Source: Haliea sp.
Lineage (GTDB): Bacteria; Pseudomonadota; Gammaproteobacteria; Pseudomonadales; Halieaceae
Reading direction: 5' to 3'
DNA length: 64,000 bases
Assembly: GCA_016704305.1 (NCBI GenBank)
Contig: JADJAL010000002.1
Span: 62,001-126,000, forward strand
Shown piece after piece: positions 27,059 through 36,487 of the stretch (positions are counted from its first letter, which is position 1; every line of letters begins with the position of its first letter). Position numbers and translations under genes: made by a program. Under the pieces are notes generated by a model. The model saw only the letters and a program-made list of their open reading frames with translations, ran no database searches and was not told the DNA's origin.

Positions 27059-27475
27059 ATGAAATGGACCCTGATGATGATCCCCTTGCTGACGCTGCTT
27101 GGTTGTACCGGCGAGCGACCCGCAAGCCTTGGCGTGAGCGATGGCCAACTCGGCACCTGCCCGGACTCGCCCAATTGCGTCTCCAGCTTTGAAACCCGGG
27201 ACAGCCACCGGATTGCGCCATTGACGGCAACACTGGACCAGGTGCGCGCCGCTGTATCCGCAATGCCGGGCGCGCAGATCATCAGCGAACAGGATCAGTA
27301 TCTGTACGCAGAGTTCACGTCGCGGCTGATGCGTTTTGTGGATGATGTCGAATTTCTGGCCGACCCGGCCACCGGGCAGGTGCAGGTGCGCTCGGCCTCG
27401 CGTCTGGGGTACGGTGATATGGGCGTGAATCGCGCGCGCATCGAGGAAATTCGTGCAACTGTCGAGGTCCCCTGA
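27059..27475 (+). CDS. DUF1499 lipoprotein
   Basis: 138 residues. A lipoprotein signal ends at LLGC (residues 15-18). The DUF1499 core starts with LGTCPDSPNCVSSFE and continues with YLYAEFTSRLMRFVDDVEFL and SASRLGYGDMGVNRARIEEI, the family signature. It should be anchored in the envelope; the function is unknown. It lies 45 bases after the DUF2950 gene and may be the last gene of that transcript. It converges with the phosphoesterase gene. Confidence 0.85.
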   Translation: MKWTLMMIPLLTLLGCTGERPASLGVSDGQLGTCPDSPNCVSSFETRDSHRIAPLTATLDQVRAAVSAMPGAQIISEQDQYLYAEFTSRLMRFVDDVEFLADPATGQVQVRSASRLGYGDMGVNRARIEEIRATVEVP

Positions 27476-27494
27476 GCCTGCCGCTTGTCAGGCA

Positions 27495-29311
27495 TCAACA
27501 CCCCGGCGGTAGCGCTACTGTCACTTCCTGGCTGGTGGTGTCGGTGGCGCCGTCGTCGTCTGTCGCGGTCAGGGTAACCGTATAGGTACCCGCCGCAGCG
27601 TAGGTATGGCTCAGGTTCATCAGCGTCGAACCGGCGTTGTCACCGAAATCCCACAACCAGGTAACGATGCTGCCGTCACTGTCTGTCGAAGTGTCCGTGA
27701 AGGTGGCAGTCAGCAAAGACATTGAGGACGTAAAGTTCGCAGTAGGAATCTCGTTGACCGGAATGGGCGTGGAGTATTCCACATGCAGTAATGGTGCCGA
27801 TGCGGCAACACCTTCATAAGCTTCCGCCGTGCGTTGGCCGGCTCCACTGATCACGAACGCAACGCTGTTATTCGGACTCCAGCCATCGCGATCGATCACC
27901 TCCTGTAGTACCGCCGCAATATCCGGCGACTGCTGCTGCGCCCCAACGGTGTTCCACGCGGGAACACTCCACGCGATTGAGGCAGCCGTTAGCGGCCGAC
28001 CGGTGACGTCGAAATTCGCGGTCGAAAATACTGGGGCGCTGTCAGCTGCCTGAGCGCGGATTACCACATTGGTCGCCACACTGTAGGCCTCATCAACAGT
28101 GAACTCCAGATGGGCAGCGTCAATGCTCGCACCCCGGGGAATATACAAGTACTGGAACCGCAGGCCGACGGTCTGTGTGCCATTCAGTGCCGGATCCTCC
28201 CCAGTTCAAGATCGCTACTGCTTGCATTCATTGCACCGTTGCTCAGCTTCTCTTCAACGTCGTCTGCCCCGGACGCGATACGGTTGTTAAGTGCGGCAGA
28301 TGGCGGCGGTGGCATTACCTCACCGTCCGTTGTAAAGCTGTCAATCACCAGGCAAGCGATATTGATGAACTCAGAAGTCATCAGTGTGCTGTCCGCGGTC
28401 ATGCGCATCACGCCGTAGTTGCTGTTATAGCGCATCTGGCTGCCGGGGATCGGTGTGCCAAAACTGTAGAGGCTCTTGCCCCCAAGGCCGTTTACGAAAT
28501 ATGGAATGCCATCAATTTCAATACGCTCATAGATGTGGTCGTGCCCGGTAAGCACGGCGTCCGCACCCCATGCGGCGAACGGCCATTGCATGGTGGCAAT
28601 CGAACCGTGCTGGCCCGATGAATATGCCGCATGGTGGAATAATACGACCTGCCAGGCAGACGTGGATGCTGTCAATTGCGCTTGCAGCCATGCCCGCTGC
28701 GCATTCCCGTCGGATGAGCTGTCCAATGCGCCCTGGCTGTCCAGTGCGAAGAAATGAACAGGACCCATGATAAAGTCGTAATACCGTTCGTTGCCCGATG
28801 AATTGCTGCTGGCAATACCGGTGCCAGGTAAAGTGAAGTAGTTAAGGTATTCGTTGATGCCGCCGCCATCGGAGTAGTCGTGATTTCCAAGGACTGGGAA
28901 GAAGGCGTTGGACGGGCTGGTTCCTCCATTGCAATTGTTGCCGACGCCCGCGGCGGCGAGATAGCCGCAATAATATCGGCCGACCACCTGGTCAAAAGTC
29001 GTTGCCCCATAGCGATTGTCCCCCGCAGAGACGATGAACTCCGGCGACCAGCTGTCGACCAGCATAGCTACATCGTTTTCCGCGCCGCTTGCAGAGCCAA
29101 AATCTCCAACGAAAGCAAAGACGATCGGCGTTTCCTGCAATAGCGGCAACTTGTTTGCAGTTCCAGTTATGCCCGAGTCTGCCGCCGTTGCAGCGACTGA
29201 GCCCAGCATAAGTCCACTCAGCCCCGCCGCCAGCATCGCATCCCGCAGGCTACGAAAGCCATTCGCTGCACGTCTACGGGCGCCGCCAGCCATTCGCGCT
29301 TTCACATTCAT
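27495..29311 (-). CDS. secreted metallophosphoesterase with PKD domain, frameshifted in the middle
   Basis: About 605 residues if one base is restored. After a signal peptide (LAAGLSGLMLGSVAATA) comes a purple-acid-phosphatase-like domain: AFVGDFG, SAGDNRYG, VLGNHDYS, LFHHAAYS and LTGHDHIYER, the full metal-ligand set. Next is a beta-sandwich module (TVGLRFQYLYIPRGASI ...), then a C-terminal PKD domain (WLWDFGDNAGSTLMNLSHTY). The first part stops in frame at 28184; the second continues in another frame from about 28200 to 27495. The break is in a G-run (28196-28202): one extra G gives ELGEDPALNGTQTVGLRF. AAGGAGG precedes the ATG at 29311. It is probably a periplasmic or extracellular enzyme that scavenges phosphate. 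Confidence 0.82.
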
Positions 29312-29507
29312 GACGCCCTCCTTGCCCAGTTAATCGACTCGCCAGGATGGTATATACAGTACTACCTGGATAACTGCCAGCAAGGCGCGGAACAACTGGT
29401 TGAGAGTGCCGACCCAATGCGGGTGGCGGAGGGAGTACACAATCGAGGGGCTATTTGATGCCGACCCCGTTAATAGGGTAGAGCCTGCTGATTATGGTAT
29501 TGCGAAA

Positions 29508-29595
29508 TGGCGGTGAGGGAGGGATTTGAACCCTCGATACGTTGCCGTATACACACTTTCCAGGCGTGCGCCTTCGACCACTCGGCCACCTCACC
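29508..29595 (-). tRNA. tRNA-Ser(GGA)
   Basis: Class II tRNA with a complete acceptor stem (GGTGAGG paired with CCTCACC), a long variable arm, the T-loop GGTTCAAATCC, an encoded CCA, and anticodon GGA in a loop read as CTGGAAA. It stands alone between the phosphoesterase and queF genes. Confidence 0.95.
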
Positions 29596-29691
29596 ATGAG
29601 GGCGCGGATCATACCACAAGAAATATCGCTTGCCAGTCCCGTTTGGCGACAATGTTGGCGACAGTTACAGCGTCGTGGTTCCCACGCCAAG

Positions 29692-30516
29692 CTACTGGCG
29701 ATCGAGTCTGGGAAGCGGCACGGCATTAGCGTCGGTGCTGCGGAACGGGTTGATGTCCAGCCCGCCACGGCGCGTGTAGAACGCCTGGATATGCAGGAAC
29801 TCGGGCGCGCACCGCAACGCAATGTCGCAAAACATGCGCTCGACGCATTGCTCGTGGAACTCCTGGTGCTCGCGGTAAGCAATGATGTACTGCAGCAGCG
29901 AACTGCGCTCGATGGCTTTACCGCGATAATGTAGCCACACCGTGGCCCAATCGGGTTGTCCGGTCACCGGGCATAGAGAACGCAGCAGGTGGCTGAATAC
30001 CGCCTCTTCTACTGCGCGATCCGGCTCTATCTGAAGTTGCGCCGCCGTCGGCTCGCCCGACCAGGGTGCGATAGGTAAGTTGTCCAGACATGCGCCGGAC
30101 AATCTCATCCCTGCGAGGGCAGCAGCGTCAACCGGAAATAGTTCCAGCGACACAGCAGCACCGGCTGCGCCGCTGATATCGGCAATGATGGCGGCCCGGG
30201 CAGCCTCATCGCTGGGGAAGCGCGTGCTGTTGAGCGAATTGAGGTACAGCTTGAAGGATTTCGATTCGACGAGATTGGGTGAAATCGCAGGCACACTAAA
30301 GCGCCCTACCCACACCCTCGGCTTGCCAGTGTGATCCAGCCAGGACATTTCATAGGCGTGCCACAGATCAACGCCGTGAAACGGCAGAGGCTCATGCAAT
30401 CCCAAGGTCAGTCGCGCAGTCGCACGCGGGATGGCATAGAGCAGGTGCGGTGAGTACTCCTGCACGACCGGCGTGTGCCGGCCCAATAACATCCCGCCGT
30501 GCTCGCTTTCCACCAC
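29692..30516 (-). CDS. queF: NADPH-dependent 7-cyano-7-deazaguanine reductase QueF
   Basis: The bimodular (long) form of QueF, about 274 residues, which reduces preQ0 to preQ1 for queuosine in tRNA. Seen: YSPHLLYAIPR, the substrate-specificity motif ESKSFKLYLNS, and the catalytic cysteine in CPVTGQPDW. The start is uncertain. GTG codons at 30516 or 30513 leave a normal short N-terminus and lie just after the stop of the ABC permease gene; the ATG at 30492 would leave almost nothing before the conserved LLGR block. Length is close to the 270-280 typical of gammaproteobacteria. Confidence 0.92.
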   Translation of the reverse strand: MVESEHGGMLLGRHTPVVQEYSPHLLYAIPRATARLTLGLHEPLPFHGVDLWHAYEMSWLDHTGKPRVWVGRFSVPAISPNLVESKSFKLYLNSLNSTRFPSDEAARAAIIADISGAAGAAVSLELFPVDAAALAGMRLSGACLDNLPIAPWSGEPTAAQLQIEPDRAVEEAVFSHLLRSLCPVTGQPDWATVWLHYRGKAIERSSLLQYIIAYREHQEFHEQCVERMFCDIALRCAPEFLHIQAFYTRRGGLDINPFRSTDANAVPLPRLDRQ

Positions 30517-30520
30517 GGCG

Positions 30521-31294
30521 CTACTGCCTGAGTCGCTTGCCGGAATTGAGAAGGTGCATGCTGTACCCGAAAGCAATTGCGGTGAATACCGTGATCATGC
30601 CAAATGCGAATGGCAGGCTGACATCGGAGACGCCGAGCACGCCATAGCGAAACGCATTCACCACATACACCAGCGGATTCAGTTTCGACACACTGGCCCA
30701 AAATGGGGATAACAGATCCATGGAGTAAAACACGCCGCCCAGATAGATCAGCGGTGTCAGTATGAAGGTCGGGACAATGGAAATATCGTCAAAGCTATTG
30801 GCGTAGACCGCGTTGATGAAACCGGCCAGGGCGAACAATGTCGACGTCAGCAGTACCACGGCCACGACGACGAAATAGCTGTGTATATGCAGATGGGTAA
30901 AAAACAGTGAGACGATGGTCACGACCACTGCAACAAGAAGGCCGCGAGTGACGCCACCTACCACATAGCCCATGAGAATCACGAAATTGGACACCGGTGA
31001 AACCAGTAACTCCTCGACGCTGCGACCGAACTTGGAGCCGTAAAACGACGAGACCACATTGGAATAAGAGTTGGTCACTATCGCCATCATAATCAGGCCC
31101 GGCACCACAAACTGCATGTAGGTGAAGCCGCCCATGTCACCGATGCGGGAGCCGATCAGCGAGCCAAAGATCACGAAATACAGCGACATCGTGATTGCCG
31201 AGGGCAGCAGCGTCTGCGTCCAGATACGCAGGTAGCGCTTGATCTCCTTGCGCAGGATTGTCAGGAAAGCAATATATTGCTCACGCATGTTCAT
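30521..31294 (-). CDS. ABC-2 type exporter permease (YadH-like)
   Basis: A 257-residue inner-membrane permease with six hydrophobic segments and the ABC-2 pattern. It starts EIKRYLRIWTQTLLPSAITMSLYFVIFG, contains SSFYGSKFGRSVEELLVSPV, and has the PLIYLGGVFYSMDLLSPFW segment before the last helices. The ATG overlaps the ATPase stop by four bases (ATGA), so the two form one transporter, similar to YadGH. The substrate is unknown. The queF start follows within five bases of its stop. Confidence 0.9.
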   Translation of the reverse strand: MNMREQYIAFLTILRKEIKRYLRIWTQTLLPSAITMSLYFVIFGSLIGSRIGDMGGFTYMQFVVPGLIMMAIVTNSYSNVVSSFYGSKFGRSVEELLVSPVSNFVILMGYVVGGVTRGLLVAVVVTIVSLFFTHLHIHSYFVVVAVVLLTSTLFALAGFINAVYANSFDDISIVPTFILTPLIYLGGVFYSMDLLSPFWASVSKLNPLVYVVNAFRYGVLGVSDVSLPFAFGMITVFTAIAFGYSMHLLNSGKRLRQ

Positions 31295-32208
31295 GCCGCG
31301 CCCTCTACGAGATTGACGAACATTTCCTCGAGACGGTTCGCGCGATTGCGCATGCTGCTGATGTGTATGCCATCCTTTTCCAGGGCAGAAAACACCTGGT
31401 TGAGGTGCTGCCCCTTCTCCACCTCCACTTCCAGCGTATGGTCATCGACGCGGCGCACGCTGAACCCCTCGATGGCAATCGCCTCCGGTAGCGTCTCAAC
31501 ACAGTCCAGAATAAACACCTCGCGCCGCAACTGCCGCAGCAGGGTCTTGATGGATGTATTTTCAACGATCTTGCCATGGTTGATGATAGCGATATGGCGG
31601 CACAGCGCTTCCGCTTCTTCCAGATAATGGGTGGTGAGGATAATCGTGGTGCCCTGGTTGTTAATGCGGCGCAGAAAATCCCACATGGAGCGACGCATTT
31701 CGATATCGACGCCGGCACTGGGTTCGTCCAGTATCAACAGGCGCGGCTCATGCACCAGCGAACGCGCAATCATCAAGCGACGTTTCATGCCGCCGGACAG
31801 CATGCGCGCGGGTGTGTCGCGCTGCTCCCACAGGCCGAGCTCCCGCAGGTACTTTTCTGCCCGCTCCCGGGCCAGCGACGTAGACAGCCCGTAATAGCCG
31901 GCCTGGTTCACGACAATGTCCAGGGCCTTTTCAAACTGGTTGAAATTGAACTCCTGCGGCACGATGCCGATATGCCGTTTGGCCGCGGGAAAATTGTCGT
32001 CGATATCGACGTCGAAAACGCGGACTTTGCCTCCCGACTTACCCACCAGGGAACAGATGATGCCGATAGTGGTGGATTTGCCGGCGCCATTGGGCCCGAG
32101 CAGCGCGAAAAAATCGCCTTGCTCCACCGTAAGGCTTATGCCCTTCAACGCTTCAAAGCCGTTGTCGTAGACCTTGCTCAGGTTTTCAATGGTCAGTGCT
32201 GGTATCAT
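31291..32208 (-). CDS. ABC exporter ATP-binding protein (YadG-like)
   Basis: 305 residues from ATG 32208 (MIPALTIENLSKVYDNG). Walker A is GPNGAGKST, the signature is LSGGMKRRL, Walker B is LLILDEPSAGVD, and the H-loop is TTHYLEEAE. After about residue 220 comes the C-terminal domain typical of exporters of the ABC-2 (DrrA/CcmA-like) group. No strong ribosome site is seen. It partners with the permease at 30521-31294. The 78-base spacer to the divergent gene at 32286 must hold both promoters. Confidence 0.9.
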   Translation of the reverse strand: MIPALTIENLSKVYDNGFEALKGISLTVEQGDFFALLGPNGAGKSTTIGIICSLVGKSGGKVRVFDVDIDDNFPAAKRHIGIVPQEFNFNQFEKALDIVVNQAGYYGLSTSLARERAEKYLRELGLWEQRDTPARMLSGGMKRRLMIARSLVHEPRLLILDEPSAGVDIEMRRSMWDFLRRINNQGTTIILTTHYLEEAEALCRHIAIINHGKIVENTSIKTLLRQLRREVFILDCVETLPEAIAIEGFSVRRVDDHTLEVEVEKGQHLNQVFSALEKDGIHISSMRNRANRLEEMFVNLVEGAA

Positions 32209-32285
32209 TGCGATTGGCTTTTTTTGGGGGTCGCTTAACAAGCGCGCCATTGTACCCGTAATTCTCCAGGTAGACGACAACACGC

Positions 32286-32672
32286 ATGAACGACGAACAA
32301 TACCTCCTACACTGTCGCACGTTGCTGGCCGAGTTTTCCCGCACATTTGTGACGCGAACCGCCGTACTCCCGGCAGATCACCCACTGCGGGAACTGGCGC
32401 TGGGCTTCGCGGAGCTGGATGAGCAAACCGCGGCGGATTTGTATACGCTCGGACCAGAACTCGTGTCGCGATTGTTCGACACTATCCTGATTTTGCACCA
32501 ACGTTTCCGGGGGTCAACTGTGTGGTTTCTGGGCGGCGATTGCCTGCACTACATGGCCGATGAGGAGATCCTCCAGTACCAGCAACTTGAGGATCTTCGC
32601 GTCAAGGCAGCCAGCAGTGGCACGGCATTCAACTTCAACGATGCCAGAGCTAAGCTGCTGAACTTGCAGTGA
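32286..32672 (+). CDS. conserved hypothetical protein, 128 residues
   Basis: A small soluble, acidic, mainly helical protein (EQYLLHCRTLLAEFSRTFVTR ... DLYTLGPELVSRLFDTILIL ... VWFLGGDCLHYMADEEILQYQQLEDLR). The FLGGDCLHYMADEEI stretch looks conserved, and I believe similar proteins occur in Pseudomonas and relatives, but I cannot name a family. There is no signal peptide, membrane segment or catalytic motif. It is divergent from the ABC exporter and followed by tRNA genes. Confidence 0.7.
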   Translation: MNDEQYLLHCRTLLAEFSRTFVTRTAVLPADHPLRELALGFAELDEQTAADLYTLGPELVSRLFDTILILHQRFRGSTVWFLGGDCLHYMADEEILQYQQLEDLRVKAASSGTAFNFNDARAKLLNLQ

Positions 32673-32760
32673 AATATTCAGGCGTATTTGCGCGCATCGG
32701 GGCTTGACGCGATCCCCCCTGTCTACCTACAATGCGCGCCTCTTTGATGGAGACTGCTGC

Positions 32761-32836
32761 GTCCCCTTCGTCTAGTGGCCTAGGACACTGCCCTTTCACG
32801 GCGGTAACAGGGGTTCGAACCCCCTAGGGGACGCCA
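32761..32836 (+). tRNA. tRNA-Glu(TTC)
   Basis: A perfect 76-base tRNA with encoded CCA: GTCCCCT pairs with AGGGGAC, the D-arm is normal, the anticodon loop CTTTCAC carries TTC, and the T-loop is GTTCGAA. Unlike the neighbouring tRNA-Gly it has no irregularities. Confidence 0.97.
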
Positions 32837-32873
32837 TTCATCGAGAGAAGACGACACTGTTGAAGTGTGAATC

Positions 32874-32947
32874 GCGGAATAGCTCAGTTGGTAGGAGCGC
32901 AACCTTGCCAGGTTGAGGTCGCCGGTTCGAACCCGGTTTCCCGCCCA
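32874..32947 (+). tRNA. tRNA-Gly(GCC) with several single-base irregularities
   Basis: Clearly a tRNA-Gly(GCC): AATAGCTCAGTTGGTAG, TTGCCA and GGTTCGAACCC are present. Against the usual 76-base form it lacks one G in the acceptor stem (GCGG for GCGGG), has an extra G after GGTAG, lacks one A in the anticodon stem-loop (CCAGG for CCAAGG) and lacks the discriminator T before CCA. As written the molecule would not fold well. The changes are all 1-base indels, like those in nearby protein genes. Confidence 0.75.
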
Positions 32948-32986
32948 AGACTTGTCCAAATTATTTAGCCACGTAGCAGCACTGAC

Positions 32987-33051
32987 GCAACCTTGCCAAG
33001 GTTGAGGCGGGGCGCGCAGCCTCGCCGGTTCGAACCCGGTTTCCCGCTCCA
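32987..33051 (+). pseudogene. tRNA-Gly(GCC) fragment with a 14-base insertion
   Basis: A second partial tRNA-Gly. The anticodon arm (CAACCTTGCCAAGGTTG), T-arm (GGTTCGAACCC), acceptor 3' strand and TCCA are intact and undamaged, but the 5' acceptor strand and D-arm are absent, and 14 extra bases sit in the variable region. It cannot make a tRNA as it stands. It is either the remnant of a tandem tRNA-Gly copy or an assembly artefact of one. Confidence 0.7.
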
Positions 33052-33058
33052 ATTTCCC

Positions 33059-33454
33059 CTACCCCTTCCCCTCGGCATCCGGCTGCAACTTGATAGACAA
33101 ACTGTTAATGCAGTAGCGCAGTCCCGTGGGCGCAGGTCCATCCTCGAACACATGCCCCAGATGCGCGCCGCAGGCCTTACACATGACTTCTGTGCGCAAC
33201 ATCCCGTGGCTGCGATCCTGCTCCTCGAGAATCACCTCGGCATCGGCCGGTTGGAAGAAACTCGGCCAGCCACAGCCGGAATCGAACTTGCTGTCGGACA
33301 GGAACAAAGGCTCCCCGCAGCAGCGACAGTTGTAGACTCCCTTCTCCCTGGTGTTCCAGTACTCACCGGTAAACGGGCGCTCTGTCCCTTTTTCCCGGCA
33401 CACGTGGTATTCCTGCGGCGTCAGTTTGTCCCGCCAAATTTCGTTGTCGTGCAT
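33059..33454 (-). CDS. msrB: peptide-methionine (R)-S-oxide reductase MsrB
   Basis: A 131-residue methionine-R-sulfoxide reductase that repairs oxidised proteins. The zinc-binding pairs CRCCG and CKACG are present, the fold motifs SGCGWPSFFQP and HLGHVFEDGP are intact, and the catalytic cysteine lies in LRYCINSLSI. There is no signal peptide, so it is cytoplasmic. It is a single gene; the 129-base gap upstream shows nothing notable. Confidence 0.95.
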   Translation of the reverse strand: MHDNEIWRDKLTPQEYHVCREKGTERPFTGEYWNTREKGVYNCRCCGEPLFLSDSKFDSGCGWPSFFQPADAEVILEEQDRSHGMLRTEVMCKACGAHLGHVFEDGPAPTGLRYCINSLSIKLQPDAEGKG

Positions 33455-33583
33455 GGATTTAATCTCGCTGTTTAGCTGGGATTTTCAAGCGTACACCAGT
33501 GGGTTGCAACAGACTACGCACACACCGGCAAAAACGGTCTGCAGTGATCGAGCATACACAACAGTACTCGATCCAGGTGCGCG

Positions 33584-34724
33584 CTAGCTGGTTGCAACGC
33601 GATACAGCACATAGTCATCGTACCCGGTGTTGATGCGACGATAGCCACAGAGCGCCCGATCCAGTGCGGTGTCGTTGGTATCAACCAATAGAGGGCGCCC
33701 TTCCAGCGCGGTTATTTTAGCCTTGGCAGCCACTACGATGATGTTGTCCAAACCCACGGCGCGGATCACGGCCGGGGAAAACTGCTGGTTTCCCCGACCG
33801 AACAGATGACCCTGCCCGCCGATAACAGTCACTACCATGAAAGCGGGGCCGGGTGCCGTGGCCAGGATTTGCAGCAGGCGCTGCTCATCGGCATCGGTTG
33901 CCAACACCTCGCCATCGCGCACCACATCCACGCCCAGCAGGGTATTGGGCAGCGCCAGCTCAGCCATTATCGCTGCCGTGGTCGATCCCGGCCCGATCAG
34001 GTACGTGCCTTCCGGATTCAGAGTCTCAACCTGCCAGGCGGCGATTTCGGCGATTGCCAGGTCAGGGGTCCTCGCGCCCGCCAACCTTGGTATGTTGCAG
34101 GTAATGTCCTTCACTGGGCACCAGCATTTCGCCGTAAAACCGGCTGCGTACCTGGTCGTGGCGAAAAGCCTCCTCATCTATGTCACGGACTTCCTGTGCC
34201 TTTACCCCTACCAGTCCGCCCTCCGCGAGGCTGCGCAGTAATTCCCCGGCGGCCTCGGGAGACACGGCAAAAACACCAGAGTGCATCTTGACGCCAGCCG
34301 GGATACCCAGCACCGGACAGCGCGTACCGATCGCATCAAAGATATCGCGGGCGGTGCCGTCGCCACCGGCAAACAGGATCAGGTCCACGCCGATATCACA
34401 CAGTTGTGTCGCCGCCTCGCGCGTATCGCTGGCGCTGGTGAGTCCGGCGCCAAGGCTCCCCAGCACTGTGTAACTGGCATCGAGTCCCTGCAACGCCCGC
34501 TCGCCCATTTCGCCCGCCCAGCAGCTGAAGCGCACGTGCTGGCGGGACGCACAGAGAATCGCCAGCGCCCGCACCGCGCGCTGCAGTGCCCGGTCGCGCT
34601 GTTCCTGTGGCACCTGATCGACCCGGTCGCGCAGTTGCTGGCCATCACTCCCCTTCATCGCCAGACTGCCGCCCAAGCCTGCCAGCGGGTTGATCAACAG
34701 GCCAACATGCAAGGTAGCGCTCAT
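33584..34724 (-). CDS. NAD kinase-like (ATP-NAD kinase/AcoX) family protein, frameshifted
   Basis: About 379 residues when one base is removed. The N-terminal part has GLLINPLAGLGG and the kinase loop LILFAGGDGTARDIFDAI. The C-terminal part has GPGSTTAAIM and TVIGGQGHLFGRGNQQFSP, the beta-sandwich half of this family. The first frame ends right after KVGGREDP at about 34067; the rest continues in another frame. Reading the run at 34065-34068 as three bases instead of four gives GGREDPDLAIAEIAAW. This group is distinct from the essential NadK; its substrate is not established. The start overlaps the pdxB stop by ATGA, so it is co-translated with pdxB. Confidence 0.8.
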
Positions 34725-35884
34725 GAGCCATTACCGTTAACAGATTCCTCGATTACGCATCCGAGTGCGCGCGCTATCGCCATGTCGCCTGGCGCGCGCA
34801 ATCCCGCAACGACTGAGCCCGCCAACTCACGGCGCTCGCGATAGGACTTGCGCAGTCCATCGAAGCCGGTCCCAGTGGCCTGCGAACCGTGCTCCGCCGC
34901 CACGGCCCGGCGCAGCAGTGCATCATCCAAACAAATGTCATAGCGGGATTGTATGAGATGCCGGACCAGGTTTGCGCCCGACAGGTTATCCTGCACCCGC
35001 AGCACGGGCAGCGTGTCGGCCGATAGCGAAGGCGTGAAAGGCGGCAAGCGGAAATGCCGGATCACCGCTTCGCTTAACATGCGGGTGGCCAGTAATTTGC
35101 CATCCATGCTGTAACCGGCGATATGCGCGGTACCCAGTGTCACTTGCTCCAGTAGGGCGCTGTTGATACGCGGCTCGCCCTCCCACACATCCAGCACGGT
35201 CAGGCGTCCGGGATGCGTATCGAGATGTGCCAGCAAACTCGCATTGTCTACCACCGGACCGCGACTGGCGTTGATGAGCAGCGCGTCCGGGCGCAGGCGC
35301 TGCAATTCACGCAGGCGCAGCAGGTGGTGGCTCGGCCAGGGTTGCCTGTTCGTCAGTTCAGCGTGCAGGGTGACAACGTCGCAATCCAGTATTGCGTCAA
35401 GGTCGGCAACATCGGGAATACTGCTGCGCTCCAGCCAGGGATCGACTATCCGGCGCCGCACGCCGAGTGCCTCGAAGCGCGCCGCGACCGATTTTCCTAT
35501 TACGCCGTAACCGACGATGCCAACCGTACCGCCTGCGAGTAACTGTTCCAGTTTGTCATTGATGGCCGCGATTGCCGCAAGTACATACTCCACCACGGAA
35601 TTGGCGTTGGAGCCAGGTGCGTGGGAAAAGGTGATATTGTTGCGCGCCAGGTGAGCAGCATCGACGGGGTCACAGCCGCTGGTCGCGGTACCCACGAACT
35701 TGACTGCGCTGCCGCTCAGCAGCGCCTCGTCGACGCGGGTGACTGACCTGACCAGCAGCACATCCACGCCGTCCAGGTGCGCCCTGCCCAGCGTGCGGCC
35801 ATTGACGCGTCGCACGCTCGCAAACGCCCCGAGACACTGTTCGACTGCGGGCATATTTTCATCGGCAAGAACGGTGATCGTCAC
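34721..35884 (-). CDS. pdxB: erythronate-4-phosphate dehydrogenase
   Basis: About 387 residues. PdxB oxidises 4-phosphoerythronate in pyridoxal phosphate synthesis. GTG at 35884 gives the usual start (TITVLADENMPAVEQ). The D-2-hydroxyacid dehydrogenase fold is evident: GSNANSVVEYVLAA, the NAD loop GIVGYGVIGKSVA, ALLINASRGPVVD, DVWEGEP and the late HIAGYSMDGK with the catalytic His. A PdxB dimerisation domain closes the protein. The homologous part begins at 35884, so the longer upstream frame is not used. It lies between epmC and the NAD-kinase-like gene. Confidence 0.9.
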   Translation of the reverse strand: MTITVLADENMPAVEQCLGAFASVRRVNGRTLGRAHLDGVDVLLVRSVTRVDEALLSGSAVKFVGTATSGCDPVDAAHLARNNITFSHAPGSNANSVVEYVLAAIAAINDKLEQLLAGGTVGIVGYGVIGKSVAARFEALGVRRRIVDPWLERSSIPDVADLDAILDCDVVTLHAELTNRQPWPSHHLLRLRELQRLRPDALLINASRGPVVDNASLLAHLDTHPGRLTVLDVWEGEPRINSALLEQVTLGTAHIAGYSMDGKLLATRMLSEAVIRHFRLPPFTPSLSADTLPVLRVQDNLSGANLVRHLIQSRYDICLDDALLRRAVAAEHGSQATGTGFDGLRKSYRERRELAGSVVAGLRAPGDMAIARALGCVIEESVNGNGS

Positions 35885-35933
35885 GGCGGCAGTGGCTCCG
35901 GCTCGGCACCAGCTCTGCCAGTGAAAAATGCCG

Positions 35934-36487
35934 CTATGCGGCGGGAACCACAGTGCCAAATTCGCAACATAAAGCCCGGTAGAAAATGGCGGCGCGCGCG
36001 GGCAGGCCCTCCTGCTGCCAGATCAACGCCTGTTCCAGTACCGCGTGCTGGAATGCTGTCGCATCATGCAGGCCTGCATTCGCCAATGCCGGGTTATCGA
36101 CGCTGACCTGAAAGCGATAGCCGCACGCTTTGGAGAAATACCATTCGAGTGCCTGCGGTTTGCGTTCCACCGATTCGAAGTCACGTTGCTGGTTCAGGTT
36201 GCGTCCCTCGGGCGCGTACCAGTAACCAAAATCCGGCTGTTGCCTGCGCTGCGCACCGGCAATGCACCAGTGCGAGACCTCGTGCAATGCGCTGGCAAAA
36301 TAATCCTCTCGGTAGTAGAGGGCGTTGCATTTACTGGCGGCTCCACCGGTTGGTACACAGGCTCTGCGGCGCCACCGAACAGGCGGGTGTGGTAGCGTGC
36401 GTAAAAGCACGCATCAAAAATGCGTTCCAGGCGAGCTGATACAAACGGTCTCGGTACTGCTTTACTCACACGTTCCGCAGAACCCAT
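35934..36487 (-). CDS. epmC: elongation factor P hydroxylase EpmC, frameshifted
   Basis: About 184 residues after repair, matching YfcM/EpmC (about 182), which hydroxylates the modified lysine of EF-P. The N-terminal frame holds LERIFDACFYARYHTRLFGGAAEPVY. The C-terminal frame holds YYREDYFASALHEVSHWCIAG with the metal-binding His pair, DFGYWYAPEGR and KPQALEWYF. The break is in a G/C run at 36320-36322; one added base gives NATPLYYREDYF. The start overlaps the tusA stop (TGATG), so translation is coupled. Confidence 0.85.

Noticed and set aside
29345..29375. A possible LexA (SOS) box around TACTGTATATACC upstream of the phosphoesterase
   Set aside because: The CTG half is present, but the partner CAG at the required 10-base spacing is missing.
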